Assembly (NCBI GenBank): GCA_946480015.1
Contig: CAMLIL010000046.1
Span: forward strand, 1 to 42,751
Source of the DNA: an uncultured Oxalobacteraceae bacterium
Lineage (GTDB): Bacteria; Pseudomonadota; Gammaproteobacteria; Burkholderiales; Burkholderiaceae
Direction: 5' to 3'
Length of the DNA stretch: 42,751 nt
Part shown: piece after piece, positions 6,855 through 18,122 of the stretch
Layout: the number at the start of each line of letters is the position of its first letter
How positions within the stretch are numbered: the first letter of the stretch is position 1
Notes under the pieces: model-generated
The model's input: only the letters and a program-made list of their open reading frames with translations
What the model was told of the DNA's origin: nothing
Databases searched by the model: none
Translations under genes and position numbers: made by a program

Positions 6855-6994
6855 GCGCGTTTCCTCTTGATACCTTGCTCAACTTTAACGAACCGAGCTA
6901 ACTCGGCCAATGCCAAATTTGCCAAGTGCCCTGTTCTTCCATTTCTAGAAGGCACGTTCAGAAATGTAAGCCGCAACCTTGGTCGACAGGTCAT
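6851..6994 (-). CDS. Small basic ORF (47 aa) coupled to the restriction endonuclease gene
   Basis: An ATG at 6992-6994 opens a 47-codon frame whose TGA overlaps the GTG start of the endonuclease gene (GTGA). The product has a basic N-terminus and a predicted helical C-terminal half containing LANLALAELARFVKVEQG. I recognise no family; it is too short for a typical C-protein repressor. The coupling suggests that translation of the nuclease may depend on it, or that it is the remnant of a longer upstream gene. No good ribosome binding site is seen before the ATG. A possible weak inverted repeat (GCCGAG/CTCGGC, 7012-7046) upstream could be the gyrB terminator. Confidence 0.35.
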   Translation of the reverse strand: MTCRPRLRLTFLNVPSRNGRTGHLANLALAELARFVKVEQGIKRKRA

Positions 6995-7147
6995 TCACAA
7001 AGACAAACAGGGCCGAGCCCTACGTCGTACACGCTCAGCCCTCGGCGTGGAAATTCAAATCACTCGCCGGTTGAAATTTATCATTACCTTCGTCGCAGAT
7101 TTTTCACGAACTTGGCACAGTTTTCACTTTCCGTGTCACCCGACACG

Positions 7148-9643
<2,496 letters not shown>

Positions 9644-9747
9644 CTACTTTCTCAAAAAACGGTGTATCGGGTGCGATGCGTCTTGGCCGCGGCGACCTTT
9701 GCGCTATTGGGGCGCATGGGTGCTATGGGTCCCCGCTTGCGCGAGGA

Positions 9748-9774
9748 GTCGGTTCGCACAATGTGCGAACCGAC
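9748..9774. repeat. Perfect 12-bp hairpin between dnaN and gyrB
   Basis: GTCGGTTCGCAC (9748-9759), loop AAT, GTGCGAACCGAC (9763-9774) form a perfect stem directly after the dnaN stop. No T-run follows on the minus strand, so it is not a typical intrinsic terminator; it may stabilise or partly terminate the dnaN transcript ahead of gyrB. Confidence 0.7.
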
Positions 9775-9781
9775 AGCTGGA

Positions 9782-10888
9782 TCAAATCCGCATTGGCATG
9801 ACGACGTATTTGAAGTCGGCATTGTCGGGAATCGAAATCAGGGCCGACGAATTGGAATCGCCCAGGGCGATATTGATCTGGTCGCATTTCAGGTTGTTCA
9901 GCACGTCGAGCAGGTAGGTGACGTTGAAGCCGATGTCGATGCTGTCGCCGCCGTAGTCGATTTCCAGTTCTTCGACCGCTTCTTCCTGGTCGGCATTGGT
10001 CGAGCTGATCTTCATGCTGCCCGGCTCGATGATGCAGCGTACACCTTTGAACTTGTCGCTGGTCATGATCGCGGCGCGCTGCAGCGAACGCAGCAGTTCG
10101 TCGCGGCCGATGGTGAAGTCGTTCTTGTAGCCCTTCGGAATCACGCGCGTGTAGTCGGGGAACTTGCCTTCGACCAGTTTGGAGACCAGTTCGATATCGG
10201 CAAAGGTCAGCTTGACCTGCGAGGCGGCGATGTCGAGCTGCACGGTTTCATCGCTTTCTTCCAGCAGACGCTGCAGTTCGATGATGGTCTTGCGCGGGAT
10301 GATCACTTCCTGGCGGGTGAATTCCTGCTCGGTTTCAACCTGGCAGAAGGCCAGGCGGTGGCCGTCGGTGGCCACGGCGATGACGTTGCGCCCGTCCAGT
10401 ACCAGCAGCAGGCCGTTCAGGTAGTAACGGATGTCCTGCTGGGCCATCGAGAAGTGCACCATGTTGAACAGGTGCTTGAGGGTTTTTTGCGGTAGGGTGA
10501 CGGTGGCGTTGAAACTTTCGGCTACCGAGACGGTCGGGAATTCTTCGGCCGCCAGGGTTTGCAGGGCGAAGCGCGATTTGCCGGTTTGCACGGTCAGGCG
10601 CTTGTTGGCCAAGGTCATGGTCACGTCGCCGGATTCCGGCAGGGCGCGCAGAATGTCGAGCAGCTTGCGCGCGGCCACGGTCGTGCCGGTCACGTCCGCG
10701 CCTGAGCCGATCTGGGCGTGCGTGGTGATCTGCACTTCGGTGTCTGTCGACAGGAACGAGACGCTTTCGCCGTCCTTGCGGATGAGGATATTGGCCAGAA
10801 TCGGCATAGTGTGCCGACGCTCGACAATACCGCTCACAATTTGCAGTGGCCGGAGAAGGGTATCTCGGGTGGTTTTGACCAATTGCAT
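9782..10888 (-). CDS. dnaN: DNA polymerase III sliding clamp, beta subunit
   Basis: The beta clamp is a ring-shaped dimer that tethers DNA polymerase III to DNA. The 368-residue product has the three-domain clamp layout: N-terminal RDTLLRPLQIVSGIVERRHTMPILANIL (ends quoted as one motif region, residues about 8-35), the conserved FSMAQQDIRYYLNGLLL in the middle domain, and the C-terminal YVVMPMRI, which forms the peptide-binding pocket. Start ATG at 10888 (MQLVKTTRD). It follows dnaA by 104 bases on the same strand and is probably cotranscribed with it. Confidence 0.98.
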   Translation of the reverse strand: MQLVKTTRDTLLRPLQIVSGIVERRHTMPILANILIRKDGESVSFLSTDTEVQITTHAQIGSGADVTGTTVAARKLLDILRALPESGDVTMTLANKRLTVQTGKSRFALQTLAAEEFPTVSVAESFNATVTLPQKTLKHLFNMVHFSMAQQDIRYYLNGLLLVLDGRNVIAVATDGHRLAFCQVETEQEFTRQEVIIPRKTIIELQRLLEESDETVQLDIAASQVKLTFADIELVSKLVEGKFPDYTRVIPKGYKNDFTIGRDELLRSLQRAAIMTSDKFKGVRCIIEPGSMKISSTNADQEEAVEELEIDYGGDSIDIGFNVTYLLDVLNNLKCDQINIALGDSNSSALISIPDNADFKYVVMPMRI

Positions 10889-10992
10889 AGCTGTCCTCGT
10901 AGGGTTATCAAATGTGCTCGTGACGAGCTAAAACTTGCTGCGAATTCTATTATTTTGCCAGAAATTGCCTGGAGCTACGTCCACCCGCCGGG

Positions 10993-12396
10993 TCACCCTT
11001 TCAAGGTCTGCTCGAGCACGTGCAGCTCATGGTTGCACTCGGCATTCTTGGTGCGGTCCAGCGCGATCTTGCGTACCGCGTGCAATACGGTGGTGTGGTC
11101 CCGCCCGCCGAACAGTTCGCCGATTTCCGGCAAGCTCTTTTGCGTCAGTTCCTTGGCCAGGTACATGGCGATCTGGCGCGGCCGGGCAATATTGGCGGGG
11201 CGGCGCTTGGAGTACATGTCGGCCACCTTGATGCTGAAGAAGTCGGCCACGGTCTTCTGGATGTTTTCCACGGAGATCTGGCGGTTCTGCACCGACAGCA
11301 AATCCTTGAGCGCTTCCTTGACCACGTCGATGGTGATGTCCTTGCCGTGGAAACGCGAGTAGGCCAGGATCTTGCGCAGCGCGCCTTCGAGTTCGCGCAC
11401 GTTCGAGCGCAAGTGCTTGGCGACAAAGAAGGCCACGTCGTCGGAAAAGGTCACGCCTTCGGACTGGGCTTTCTTCAACAGAATCGCCACGCGCATTTCC
11501 AGTTCCGGCGGCTCGATGGCCACCGTCAGGCCGGAATCGAAGCGCGAAATCAGGCGGTCGTCCATGCCCGTGATTTCTTTCGGGTAGGTGTCGCTGGTGA
11601 TGATGATCTGCTTCTTGGCCGCGATCAACGCCTCGAAGGCGTAGAAAAACTCTTCCTGGGTGCGGCTCTTGCCGCCGAAGAATTGAATATCGTCGATCAG
11701 CAGCATGTCCAGCGAGTGGTAGTAATGCTTGAAGTCGTCGAAGCCCTTGCGCTGGTAGGCGGTCACCACGTCGCGCACATATTGTTCCGCGTGGATATAG
11801 CGAATGCGCGCGCCCGGCTGGTCGGCCATGACCTGGTTGCCGATCGCGTGGATCAGGTGGGTCTTGCCCAGGCCCACGCCGCCGTAGAAGAACAGCGGGT
11901 TGTACGACACGCCCGGATTGTTGGCCACCTGAATGGCCGCGGCGCGCGCCAGCTGGTTGGCCTTACCGGTGACGAAACTGTCGAAGGTCAGGTCGGTGTT
12001 GACGCGGCTTTGCTCGCGCCGCGGCGAATTGCCGATGTTGTATTCGGGCGAGGCAGGGCCGTCCGCTTCCGCGCGGCCATTGCCGGCGATGTTGCCCGGA
12101 ATATGGTCGTCGGCCGGCGCGGGATGCGCGGCGACCGGCTTTTTCGGCAGGGCATTTTTCGGGTCGAGCACAAACTGCACTTCGACCGGGCATTCGAAAT
12201 ACTGGCAGGCCAGCGCCGTGATGCGGGTGGCGAACTGGGTCTTGACCCAGTCGAGCTTGAAGCGGTTGGGCGCGGCGATGCGCAGCTTGCCGTCGTCGTA
12301 ATCGAGCACCGTGAGCGGTTTGATCCACGCACTGAATTGTTGCGGCGTCAGCTCCAGTTCAAGCTGGGCGGAACAAGTCGGCCAGAAATTTTCCAT
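10993..12396 (-). CDS. dnaA: Chromosomal replication initiator protein DnaA
   Basis: DnaA binds DnaA boxes at oriC, oligomerises with ATP and opens the origin. The 467-residue protein has domain I ([20 protein letters not shown]), a variable Pro/Ala-rich linker (about 78-130), the AAA+ domain with Walker [10 protein letters not shown] (172-180) and Walker [11 protein letters not shown], the arginine-finger region, and the domain IV DNA-binding signature [15 protein letters not shown] near the C-terminus. Start ATG at 12396 (MENFWP). It is transcribed away from the oriC-like gap at 12397-12795. Confidence 0.98.
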   Translation of the reverse strand: MENFWPTCSAQLELELTPQQFSAWIKPLTVLDYDDGKLRIAAPNRFKLDWVKTQFATRITALACQYFECPVEVQFVLDPKNALPKKPVAAHPAPADDHIPGNIAGNGRAEADGPASPEYNIGNSPRREQSRVNTDLTFDSFVTGKANQLARAAAIQVANNPGVSYNPLFFYGGVGLGKTHLIHAIGNQVMADQPGARIRYIHAEQYVRDVVTAYQRKGFDDFKHYYHSLDMLLIDDIQFFGGKSRTQEEFFYAFEALIAAKKQIIITSDTYPKEITGMDDRLISRFDSGLTVAIEPPELEMRVAILLKKAQSEGVTFSDDVAFFVAKHLRSNVRELEGALRKILAYSRFHGKDITIDVVKEALKDLLSVQNRQISVENIQKTVADFFSIKVADMYSKRRPANIARPRQIAMYLAKELTQKSLPEIGELFGGRDHTTVLHAVRKIALDRTKNAECNHELHVLEQTLKG

Positions 12397-12795
12397 GAAT
12401 CGTCTGTCTGAATAAGGTGTGGTAAGGCGGCTGCTATGCTGCTCGAGCCCGCGCTGCGTCGCGCGGGATGCGCCACACGTAACACGCTATTCTACCCGCG
12501 CCGGCGCAAGTTATCCACAGGCACGAGCTTCTTTTTCCAGACTCGGCTGGTGCGCCTGCTCAACCTCAGCCTTGACATGGAAGGGTGAAATGCTGAATAA
12601 TTCAGGGTTCCCCGCCCGCATTCCGTGCAAACGAGCCAAACGGCGCTTTGTTGGGCAGCGGGTAGCAACAAGTTGTTAACAAGTATTGCTGTGGCGTGAC
12701 GCTGGCTTAAACCTCTGCGAAATGTCATTGGCGCCGAAACCTGACCCGACGTCAGACCCGATTCTGCTTTTTATTTTGCTTTAAGCGAGACCACC
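12397..12795. other. dnaA-rpmH intergenic region, probable oriC and divergent promoters
   Basis: About 400 bases without a gene, between divergent dnaA and rpmH, the usual location of oriC in betaproteobacteria. It contains a perfect DnaA box (TTATCCACA, 12511-12519), a palindromic AT-rich CTGAATAATTCAG (12593-12605), a second palindrome TTGTTAACAA (12673-12682), and a T-rich tract near 12767-12782 that could be unwound. Only one consensus DnaA box is visible to me, fewer than expected, so the origin may rely on degenerate boxes. The promoters of dnaA and rpmH must also lie here. Confidence 0.6.
12511..12519 (+). promoter_or_regulatory. Perfect DnaA box
   Basis: TTATCCACA, the consensus high-affinity DnaA site, lies 115 bases upstream of the dnaA start. 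It may serve both origin function and dnaA autoregulation. Confidence 0.85.
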
Positions 12796-12930
12796 ATGAA
12801 ACGTACTTACCAACCTTCCGTCGTTCGTCGCAAGCGCACGCACGGCTTCCGCGCACGTATGGCTACCCGTGGCGGTCGCGATGTGCTCAACGCACGCCGC
12901 GCCAAGGGTCGCAAGCGTCTGGCTGTATAA
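12796..12930 (+). CDS. rpmH: 50S ribosomal protein L34
   Basis: A 44-residue, strongly basic protein ([20 protein letters not shown] at the N-terminus, ending in [10 protein letters not shown]), the full length and sequence pattern of L34. It is a structural protein of the large ribosomal subunit. The ATG at 12796 has a weak AAGCGAGA upstream. rnpA follows 41 bases later, the near-universal rpmH-rnpA pair. Confidence 0.97.
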   Translation: MKRTYQPSVVRRKRTHGFRARMATRGGRDVLNARRAKGRKRLAV

Positions 12931-12971
12931 GTTGTACAGACCTGGCACTGACTGCTGGATCGCGGTTGGCA

Positions 12972-13388
12972 ATGACTAGCGAAGGTTCACACGACTTCGC
13001 GCGCGTTCGGCGTATCGTTAAAACGGATGAATTTTCATCCGTTTTTCGTTTGCGCCCTGCGCAGAAATCGGCGCATTTCGTGCTCTACACCCGCTCCAAT
13101 GCATTGCCGCATGCGCGGCTGGGCGTCGTGGTGGCCAAGCGTTTTGCACCGCGCGCGGTAACGCGCAACACCATTAAACGTGTCACGCGTGAACTGTTCC
13201 GCGTGGCGCAGCTGCCGGCCCTCGACTGTATCGTGCGGCTGGCGCGTCCCGTTAACGGCAAGGATGGCCCGGCCACCTCGGCAGCGCTGAAAGCGGCGCT
13301 GCGCAGCGAGCTGACGCGGCTGTTTTCGTCCCAGACCCCGCGCGAGGGCAAAACGGCGCCCGCGCCGGTGCCGAAAGTGGCATCATGA
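12972..13388 (+). CDS. rnpA: Ribonuclease P protein component
   Basis: RnpA assists the RNase P ribozyme in maturing tRNA 5' ends. The product shows [15 protein letters not shown] near the N-terminus, the central [22 protein letters not shown] with the RNR-type signature of the family, and a C-terminal extension rich in Pro and Lys. Start chosen at ATG 12972 (138 aa); a TTG at 12966 would add two residues. The stop overlaps yidD (ATGA), a common arrangement in proteobacteria. Confidence 0.96.
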   Translation: MTSEGSHDFARVRRIVKTDEFSSVFRLRPAQKSAHFVLYTRSNALPHARLGVVVAKRFAPRAVTRNTIKRVTRELFRVAQLPALDCIVRLARPVNGKDGPATSAALKAALRSELTRLFSSQTPREGKTAPAPVPKVAS

Positions 13389-13645
13389 AACGCTTGCTGG
13401 TGGGATTGCTACGCGGCTATCAGATCCTGCTGTCGCCCATGCTGGGACAGCGCTGCCGCTTTCATCCGACCTGCTCCAATTACGCAATTGAAGCGATCCG
13501 CGTGCATGGCGCCGCGCGTGGCGGCCTGCTGGCCGCGCGCCGCCTGTGCCGCTGCCATCCCTTCCATCCGGGCGGCCTCGACCCTGTGCCGCCCGCGCAT
13601 TCCAAGCCTATTTCCACAGCCGCATGCGGCTGCAACCACTCCTGA
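13385..13645 (+). CDS. yidD: Membrane protein insertion efficiency factor YidD
   Basis: The 86-residue protein contains the YidD/DUF37 core: [31 protein letters not shown] with a conserved Cys, and [15 protein letters not shown]. It is a small amphipathic protein of the inner membrane face that helps YidC-dependent insertion. The ATG overlaps the rnpA stop and yidC starts 11 bases after its stop, so the three are coexpressed. Confidence 0.97.
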   Translation: MKRLLVGLLRGYQILLSPMLGQRCRFHPTCSNYAIEAIRVHGAARGGLLAARRLCRCHPFHPGGLDPVPPAHSKPISTAACGCNHS

Positions 13646-13656
13646 ACAATACCTCA

Positions 13657-15315
13657 ATGGAAATCAATAAACGTACTATCCTGTGGATCGTGTTTTCCGT
13701 CTCGCTGGTGCTCCTCTGGAACGAGTGGATGGTATCGAACGGTAAACAGTCGATGTTTTCCGCGACCCCGCCGGCCAAGACCGCTCCAGCGGCGAAGGCG
13801 CCGGGTGCCGATCTGCCGAGCGCTGCCGGTGCCCAAGCCGTGGCCGGCGCCCTGCCTGGCAGCACTGCCGTGGCGGCCGCCAAGAGCGAAATCATCACCA
13901 TCACCACCGATGTGATGCGCGTCGATATCGACACCGCCGGCGGCGTCATCAAGCATCTGGAACTGCTCAAGTTCAAGGACAGCAAGCACAAGGGCCAGAA
14001 CCAGGTGCTGTTCGACGTGAATCCGAAAGGCGTTTATGTCGCGCAGACCGGTCTGGTCAGCAACAATGGCACTGCCTTGCCGAATCACGCTACGCCGTTC
14101 ACCGCCAAGCCGGGCCCGCGTGCGCTCGATGGCGCCGATCAGGTGCAACTGGTGCTGGAAGCGGAACAGAACGGCGTCAAGCTGACCAAGACGTTCACGT
14201 TCAAGCGCAACGATTACCTGATCGACATGCGCCATGACATCACCAACGTCGGCGCCGCACCGGTGGCGCCGTCGCTGTATCTGCAACTGCAGCACCACGG
14301 CAATAAGCCGGAAGGCGATTCCTACTTTAACTCCAGCTACACCGGCCCGACCCTGTACACGCCGGAGGAAAAGTACCAGAAGCTGCAATTCGAAACGATC
14401 GAGAAGAAGGGCCACGCGGAACACGCGACCAAGTCCAAGGATGGCTGGATCGCGATTTCCCAGCACTATTTTGTATCGGCCTTCCTGCCGCCGAAGGGCG
14501 TGGAGCGCGAAATTTCGACCGCCAAGGTCGATACCAACCTGTACGCCATCCGCACCGTGATGCCGCTCGGTACCCTGGCGCCCGGCCAGACCGTGACCAA
14601 CGACACCAAGCTGTATTCCGGCCCGCAGGACGAGAACAAGCTGGCAACGATCGCACCTGGCCTGGAACTGGTCAAGGATTACGGCAAGCTGACGATTATC
14701 GCCAAGCCGATTTTCTGGGTAATCGACCAGCTGCATAAGATCATCGGCAACTGGGGCTGGACCATTATCGTCTTCACGATTCTGATCAAGCTGCTGTTCT
14801 TCCCGCTGTCGGCCGCCGGTTTCAAGAGCATGGCACGCATTAAGCTGGTCACGCCGAAGATGCAGGCCATCCGCGAGCGTTATAAGGACGATCCGGTCAA
14901 GATGAACCAGGCCACCATGGAGCTGTACCGCACGGAGAAGATCAATCCGCTGGGCGGCTGCCTGCCGATCCTGGTGCAGATGCCGGTATTTATCGCCCTG
15001 TACTGGGTGCTGAGCGCCTCGGCCGAAATGCGCGGCGCGCCGTGGATCGGCTGGATTACCGACCTGACCGCGCCGGACCCGTTCTACATCCTGCCGGTGC
15101 TGTACGCGATTTCGATGTTTATCACCACCAGGCTGAATCCGGCGCCCGCCGATCCGGTGCAGGCCAAGATGATGATGTTCATGCCGCTGGCGTTCTCGGT
15201 GATGTTTATCTTCTTCCCGTCCGGCCTGGTGCTGTACTGGGTGGTTAATAACATCCTGTCGATTGCCCAGCAGTGGGTGATCACCAAGAAGTTCGAAGCG
15301 GGTAAGGCGAAATAA
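13657..15315 (+). CDS. yidC: Membrane protein insertase YidC
   Basis: YidC inserts and folds inner-membrane proteins, alone or with SecYEG. The 552-residue protein has an N-terminal transmembrane helix (ILWIVFSVSLVLLW, about 8-21), an Ala/Pro-rich linker, the large periplasmic beta-sandwich domain (to about 350), and the C-terminal insertase domain with GWTIIVFTILIKLLFFPLS and further helices; the sequence NPLGGCLPILVQMPVFIALYW is the family signature. Start at ATG 13657 (MEINKRTILW) follows the family; a start further upstream would overlap yidD. A strong terminator follows directly. Confidence 0.98.
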   Translation: MEINKRTILWIVFSVSLVLLWNEWMVSNGKQSMFSATPPAKTAPAAKAPGADLPSAAGAQAVAGALPGSTAVAAAKSEIITITTDVMRVDIDTAGGVIKHLELLKFKDSKHKGQNQVLFDVNPKGVYVAQTGLVSNNGTALPNHATPFTAKPGPRALDGADQVQLVLEAEQNGVKLTKTFTFKRNDYLIDMRHDITNVGAAPVAPSLYLQLQHHGNKPEGDSYFNSSYTGPTLYTPEEKYQKLQFETIEKKGHAEHATKSKDGWIAISQHYFVSAFLPPKGVEREISTAKVDTNLYAIRTVMPLGTLAPGQTVTNDTKLYSGPQDENKLATIAPGLELVKDYGKLTIIAKPIFWVIDQLHKIIGNWGWTIIVFTILIKLLFFPLSAAGFKSMARIKLVTPKMQAIRERYKDDPVKMNQATMELYRTEKINPLGGCLPILVQMPVFIALYWVLSASAEMRGAPWIGWITDLTAPDPFYILPVLYAISMFITTRLNPAPADPVQAKMMMFMPLAFSVMFIFFPSGLVLYWVVNNILSIAQQWVITKKFEAGKAK

Positions 15316-15332
15316 GGCCTTTACCGCGTTCC

Positions 15333-15360
15333 AAAAAACCCGTGTTCGCACGGGTTTTTT
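15333..15360 (+). terminator. Intrinsic terminator after yidC
   Basis: Stem AAAAAACCCGTG (15333-15344), loop TTCG, CACGGGTTTTTT (15349-15360), followed by more T. The A-run on one side and T-run on the other make it usable in both directions, ending yidC and the convergent STY0301-like gene. Confidence 0.95.
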
Positions 15361-15375
15361 TACGTTCAGCGATCG

Positions 15376-15783
15376 TTAGTGGCAGTCGACTTCGAATTTG
15401 ACGATGACACCTTTGCGTTCCTCCCCGGTAGTGATCGTACATTCTGTTGCAGCGTCGCCCATGCGTTTGGAGAGCTGGAGCGCGGCTGTCCCATACGAGC
15501 AGTACAGCCACTTCTGCTCGCCGCTCTCGAATTTCCAGACTTCCTGCGATCCACCTTTTATCGCCTTCGATGCGCCCGGAACCAGGTAAGACATTTCATT
15601 TGGATGACCGCTGAGCATTCCGCCGCCGGTTAACCGGGTGATCGATGGCGAGGTGGCGAGCCAGCCGTTCGGCACATGCTTGATACCAGTGGCGCCCTCG
15701 GGAAGGATCAATGGGCATTCAGCGTGCTGCGCCAGGGCGATTGCTGGTAATACGCAGAGCGTCAGGATATAGGCGCGTCTCAT
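15376..15783 (-). CDS. STY0301-family periplasmic protein, probable immunity partner
   Basis: 135 residues with a clear signal peptide (MRRAYILTLCVLPAIALA) and a mature domain beginning near AECPLILPEG. The pattern of a Cys close to the mature N-terminus, a GW motif, VWKFESGEQKWLYCSYG and two late Cys residues is that of the STY0301 family, whose members often sit next to T6SS-type peptidoglycan hydrolases. Its start overlaps the stop of the upstream cysteine-peptidase gene (ATGA). Export to the periplasm fits an immunity protein against a cell-wall enzyme. Family recognition is from memory of the sequence pattern; the immunity role is inferred from context. Confidence 0.7.
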   Translation of the reverse strand: MRRAYILTLCVLPAIALAQHAECPLILPEGATGIKHVPNGWLATSPSITRLTGGGMLSGHPNEMSYLVPGASKAIKGGSQEVWKFESGEQKWLYCSYGTAALQLSKRMGDAATECTITTGEERKGVIVKFEVDCH

Positions 15784-16190
15784 CGTTCAATCACCGAAAA
15801 GGCCTCGGCATTATTGCTGGGGTCTTTGAACGTACCATCCCGGTTTTTGCCGCGCCGGGGAATATGGCGCTTCGAAATGAAGGGTTTGTTACGCGAGTCG
15901 CCCTTCCATTGGTCCATTACCCAAATGCCGGCTCCGGCATAGGCGAGGAAGAATGCGGCATGTTTGCCGGTAAAGCCAGTTGGCGGATATCGTCCGTCGA
16001 CGAACGTGGCAATTGCAGTGCCGCGAGCGAGGTTGCGCGTGCCAATAACCTGCTGCCCCTCACGCCACACGCTTGTCGGGAGGCCAATCAGGCCCGGCGT
16101 AAAATGTTTGATCAAAGCCACGCAATCACCTCCATCGACAGGCGGTTGGTCCTGCAGTTTGTCGACATCCTTGTACACGAATCTTGACAT
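15780..16190 (-). CDS. BPSL0067-family cysteine peptidase-like protein, probable T6SS effector
   Basis: The ATG at 16190 is preceded by GGAG at suitable distance, giving 136 residues; an ATG four codons upstream overlaps that ribosome binding site. The protein shows FVYKDVDKLQ, GGDCVALIKHFTPG with the probable catalytic Cys23, GTAIATFVDGRYP, GKHAAFFLAYAGAGIWVMDQW with the probable catalytic His76, and DPSNNAEAFSVIE at the end, which is the BPSL0067 pattern (NlpC/P60-like fold). No signal peptide is present, as expected for a toxin delivered by T6SS. It is coupled to the exported STY0301-like gene downstream. The pair is inserted between yidC and mnmE. Confidence 0.75.
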   Translation of the reverse strand: MSRFVYKDVDKLQDQPPVDGGDCVALIKHFTPGLIGLPTSVWREGQQVIGTRNLARGTAIATFVDGRYPPTGFTGKHAAFFLAYAGAGIWVMDQWKGDSRNKPFISKRHIPRRGKNRDGTFKDPSNNAEAFSVIER

Positions 16191-16340
16191 GGGAATCTCC
16201 ATTGGACCGCGGGATCCCCATTATTTACAACGTCGGACTGGCTTAACTTGCCTGCGGTCAACATTCAGGGGAGCACCTGCGTGGATCAATTTCGCCAAGG
16301 CGATCCGCTCCTGCCGCATCCCATCCCTTACAATTAGCCC

Positions 16341-17720
16341 ATGAAATTAGATTCTTCTCCAATTGCGGCCATTGCAACAGCACCCGGTCGTGGCGGTATC
16401 GGCGTGGTACGCGCATCTGGCAAGTCGCTGACGGCGCTGAAAGCGGCTTTATTCCCGAACTCGACCTTATCGCCGCGTCACGCGGCCTACGTCCCCTTCA
16501 CCCATGCCGACGGCACGGTCATCGACGAAGGTATTGCCATCTGGTTCAAGGGCCCACATTCGTACACCGGGGAAGACGTGCTGGAATTGCAGGGCCACGG
16601 CGGACCCGTCGTGCTGCAGATGCTGCTGGCGCGCGTGCTTGAAGCCGGCGCGGAGATCGGTTTGCGCCTGGCCGAGCCGGGTGAATTCACGCGCCGCGCC
16701 TACCTCAACGACAAGCTCGATCTGGCGCAGGCCGAAGCGGTGGCCGATCTGATCGATGCATCGACCGAGGCGGCGGCCAAATCGGCGTCGCAATCGCTGT
16801 CCGGTGCCTTCTCGAAAACCATCAATACGCTGGTCGAGCAAACCATCAATCTGCGCATGCTGGTGGAAGCCACGCTCGACTTTCCGGAAGAGGAAATCGA
16901 CTTTCTGGAAAAATCGAATGCGCGCGGCCAGCTCGCCGTGATTGTCGATTCTCTGGAGGACGTGTTCAACAAAGCGGCCCAGGGAGCGCTGCTGCGCGAA
17001 GGCTTGAATGTGGTGCTGGTCGGTCAGCCGAACGTGGGCAAATCGTCCCTTTTAAATGCCCTGGCCGGTGCGGACGTTGCCATCGTGACGCCGATTGCCG
17101 GCACCACGCGCGACAAGGTGACCGAGACGATCCAGATTGAGGGCATCCCATTGAATATCGTCGATACCGCCGGCATCCGCGCCATCGACGATGGTGTGGA
17201 CGTGGTCGAACGCATTGGGATCGAGCGCACCTGGGGCGAGGTGGGAAAAGCCGACGTGATTTTGCATATGCTCGATGCGGATCTCGGCCCGACCCGTGCC
17301 GACGAAGGCATCGTAGCCGCATTTCCCGCCAGCGTGCCGGTCCTGCGCATCTGGAACAAGATCGATTTGTCGGGACATAAGCCGTCCGTGGACCGCTCGG
17401 CGGAAGCGACCAACATCTATCTGTCCGCGCATGAACACATCGGCATCGATCTGCTGCGCGCGGAATTGCTGCGGATCGCGGGGTGGCAGCAAACCGGCGA
17501 ATCGCTGTTCCTGGCGCGCGAGCGTCACCTGATTGCACTGCGCAATGCGCGCAAGCACCTCGATATGGCGGGGCAGCACGCGGCGCAAAATGATCAGTCG
17601 CTGGACTTGTTTGCCGAAGAATTACGTCTCGCGCAGGCGCAATTGTCGAGCATTACCGGCGAGTTCACGCCGGACGATCTGCTGGGCGTGATTTTTAGCC
17701 GTTTCTGTATTGGAAAATAA
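16341..17720 (+). CDS. mnmE: tRNA uridine-5-carboxymethylaminomethyl modification GTPase MnmE
   Basis: With MnmG, MnmE modifies the wobble uridine of several tRNAs. The 459-residue product has the N-terminal tetrahydrofolate-binding domain ([48 protein letters not shown]), the central helical region, the G domain with [25 protein letters not shown] and NKID, and the C-terminal CIGK whose Cys is the conserved functional residue. Start ATG 16341. Its position downstream of yidC is conserved in many bacteria, although here a T6SS pair on the other strand separates them. Confidence 0.98.
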   Translation: MKLDSSPIAAIATAPGRGGIGVVRASGKSLTALKAALFPNSTLSPRHAAYVPFTHADGTVIDEGIAIWFKGPHSYTGEDVLELQGHGGPVVLQMLLARVLEAGAEIGLRLAEPGEFTRRAYLNDKLDLAQAEAVADLIDASTEAAAKSASQSLSGAFSKTINTLVEQTINLRMLVEATLDFPEEEIDFLEKSNARGQLAVIVDSLEDVFNKAAQGALLREGLNVVLVGQPNVGKSSLLNALAGADVAIVTPIAGTTRDKVTETIQIEGIPLNIVDTAGIRAIDDGVDVVERIGIERTWGEVGKADVILHMLDADLGPTRADEGIVAAFPASVPVLRIWNKIDLSGHKPSVDRSAEATNIYLSAHEHIGIDLLRAELLRIAGWQQTGESLFLARERHLIALRNARKHLDMAGQHAAQNDQSLDLFAEELRLAQAQLSSITGEFTPDDLLGVIFSRFCIGK

Positions 17721-17758
17721 ATGGATTTCTGCGCATGTTGCCCACGGTCAACTGCTGA

Positions 17759-18122
17759 GGTAGCATTCTGAAGTACGTTGAACGTTCCGTGCTCCATGTA
17801 CAAGACCGTGCGGTCCCGATGCGCCACGCCGCAAACGCAAATGGACCCTATGGATCGTATGGAATCATTCGATTTAGCGTTTCCGGACACCCCGGTATCG
17901 GCGTTCACCTCCGGACGCGCAAATGCCCGCAATCTGCCGGGACCGGCACACCCAACGATGGGCTGTATTCGCACTTCCGATGACGCGATGCTGGCAATTA
18001 GGGATGCGATGAGGACAGACCCACTCACTACTATCGAAGTAAGCAATAATCGCGCATCGACAGCACGCTCTGCGAGCAAAAGAAATAAGCATCGCCGCCT
18101 GCACAGGAGCCATCATGCGTAA
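17759..18122 (+). pseudogene. L,D-transpeptidase-like T6SS effector gene (Tlde1/DUF2778 type), frameshifted
   Basis: Two frames together encode one recognisable domain. The first (from about 17759, candidate starts GTG 17789 or ATG 17819) gives RAVPMRHAANANGPYGSYG, then GIIRFSVSGHPGIGVH. After the CAC codon at 17906-17908 an extra C shifts the frame; dropping it continues as SGRANARNLPGPAHPTMGCIRTSDDAM and DPLTTIEVSNN. The HxxGCIR motif holds the catalytic Cys of YkuD-like L,D-transpeptidases, and the layout is that of the small T6SS effectors that exchange D-amino acids in peptidoglycan. The true N-terminus is unclear, so a second lesion may exist upstream. The last codons overlap the downstream putative immunity gene. 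Confidence 0.7.

Noticed and set aside
13654..15351. A 565-codon minus-strand frame
   Set aside because: Antisense to yidC, no recognisable domain, shadow composition.
17594..18079. Minus-strand frame with an apparent hydrophobic N-terminus
   Set aside because: It overlaps the end of mnmE and the L,D-transpeptidase remnant, both supported by protein similarity on the other strand.
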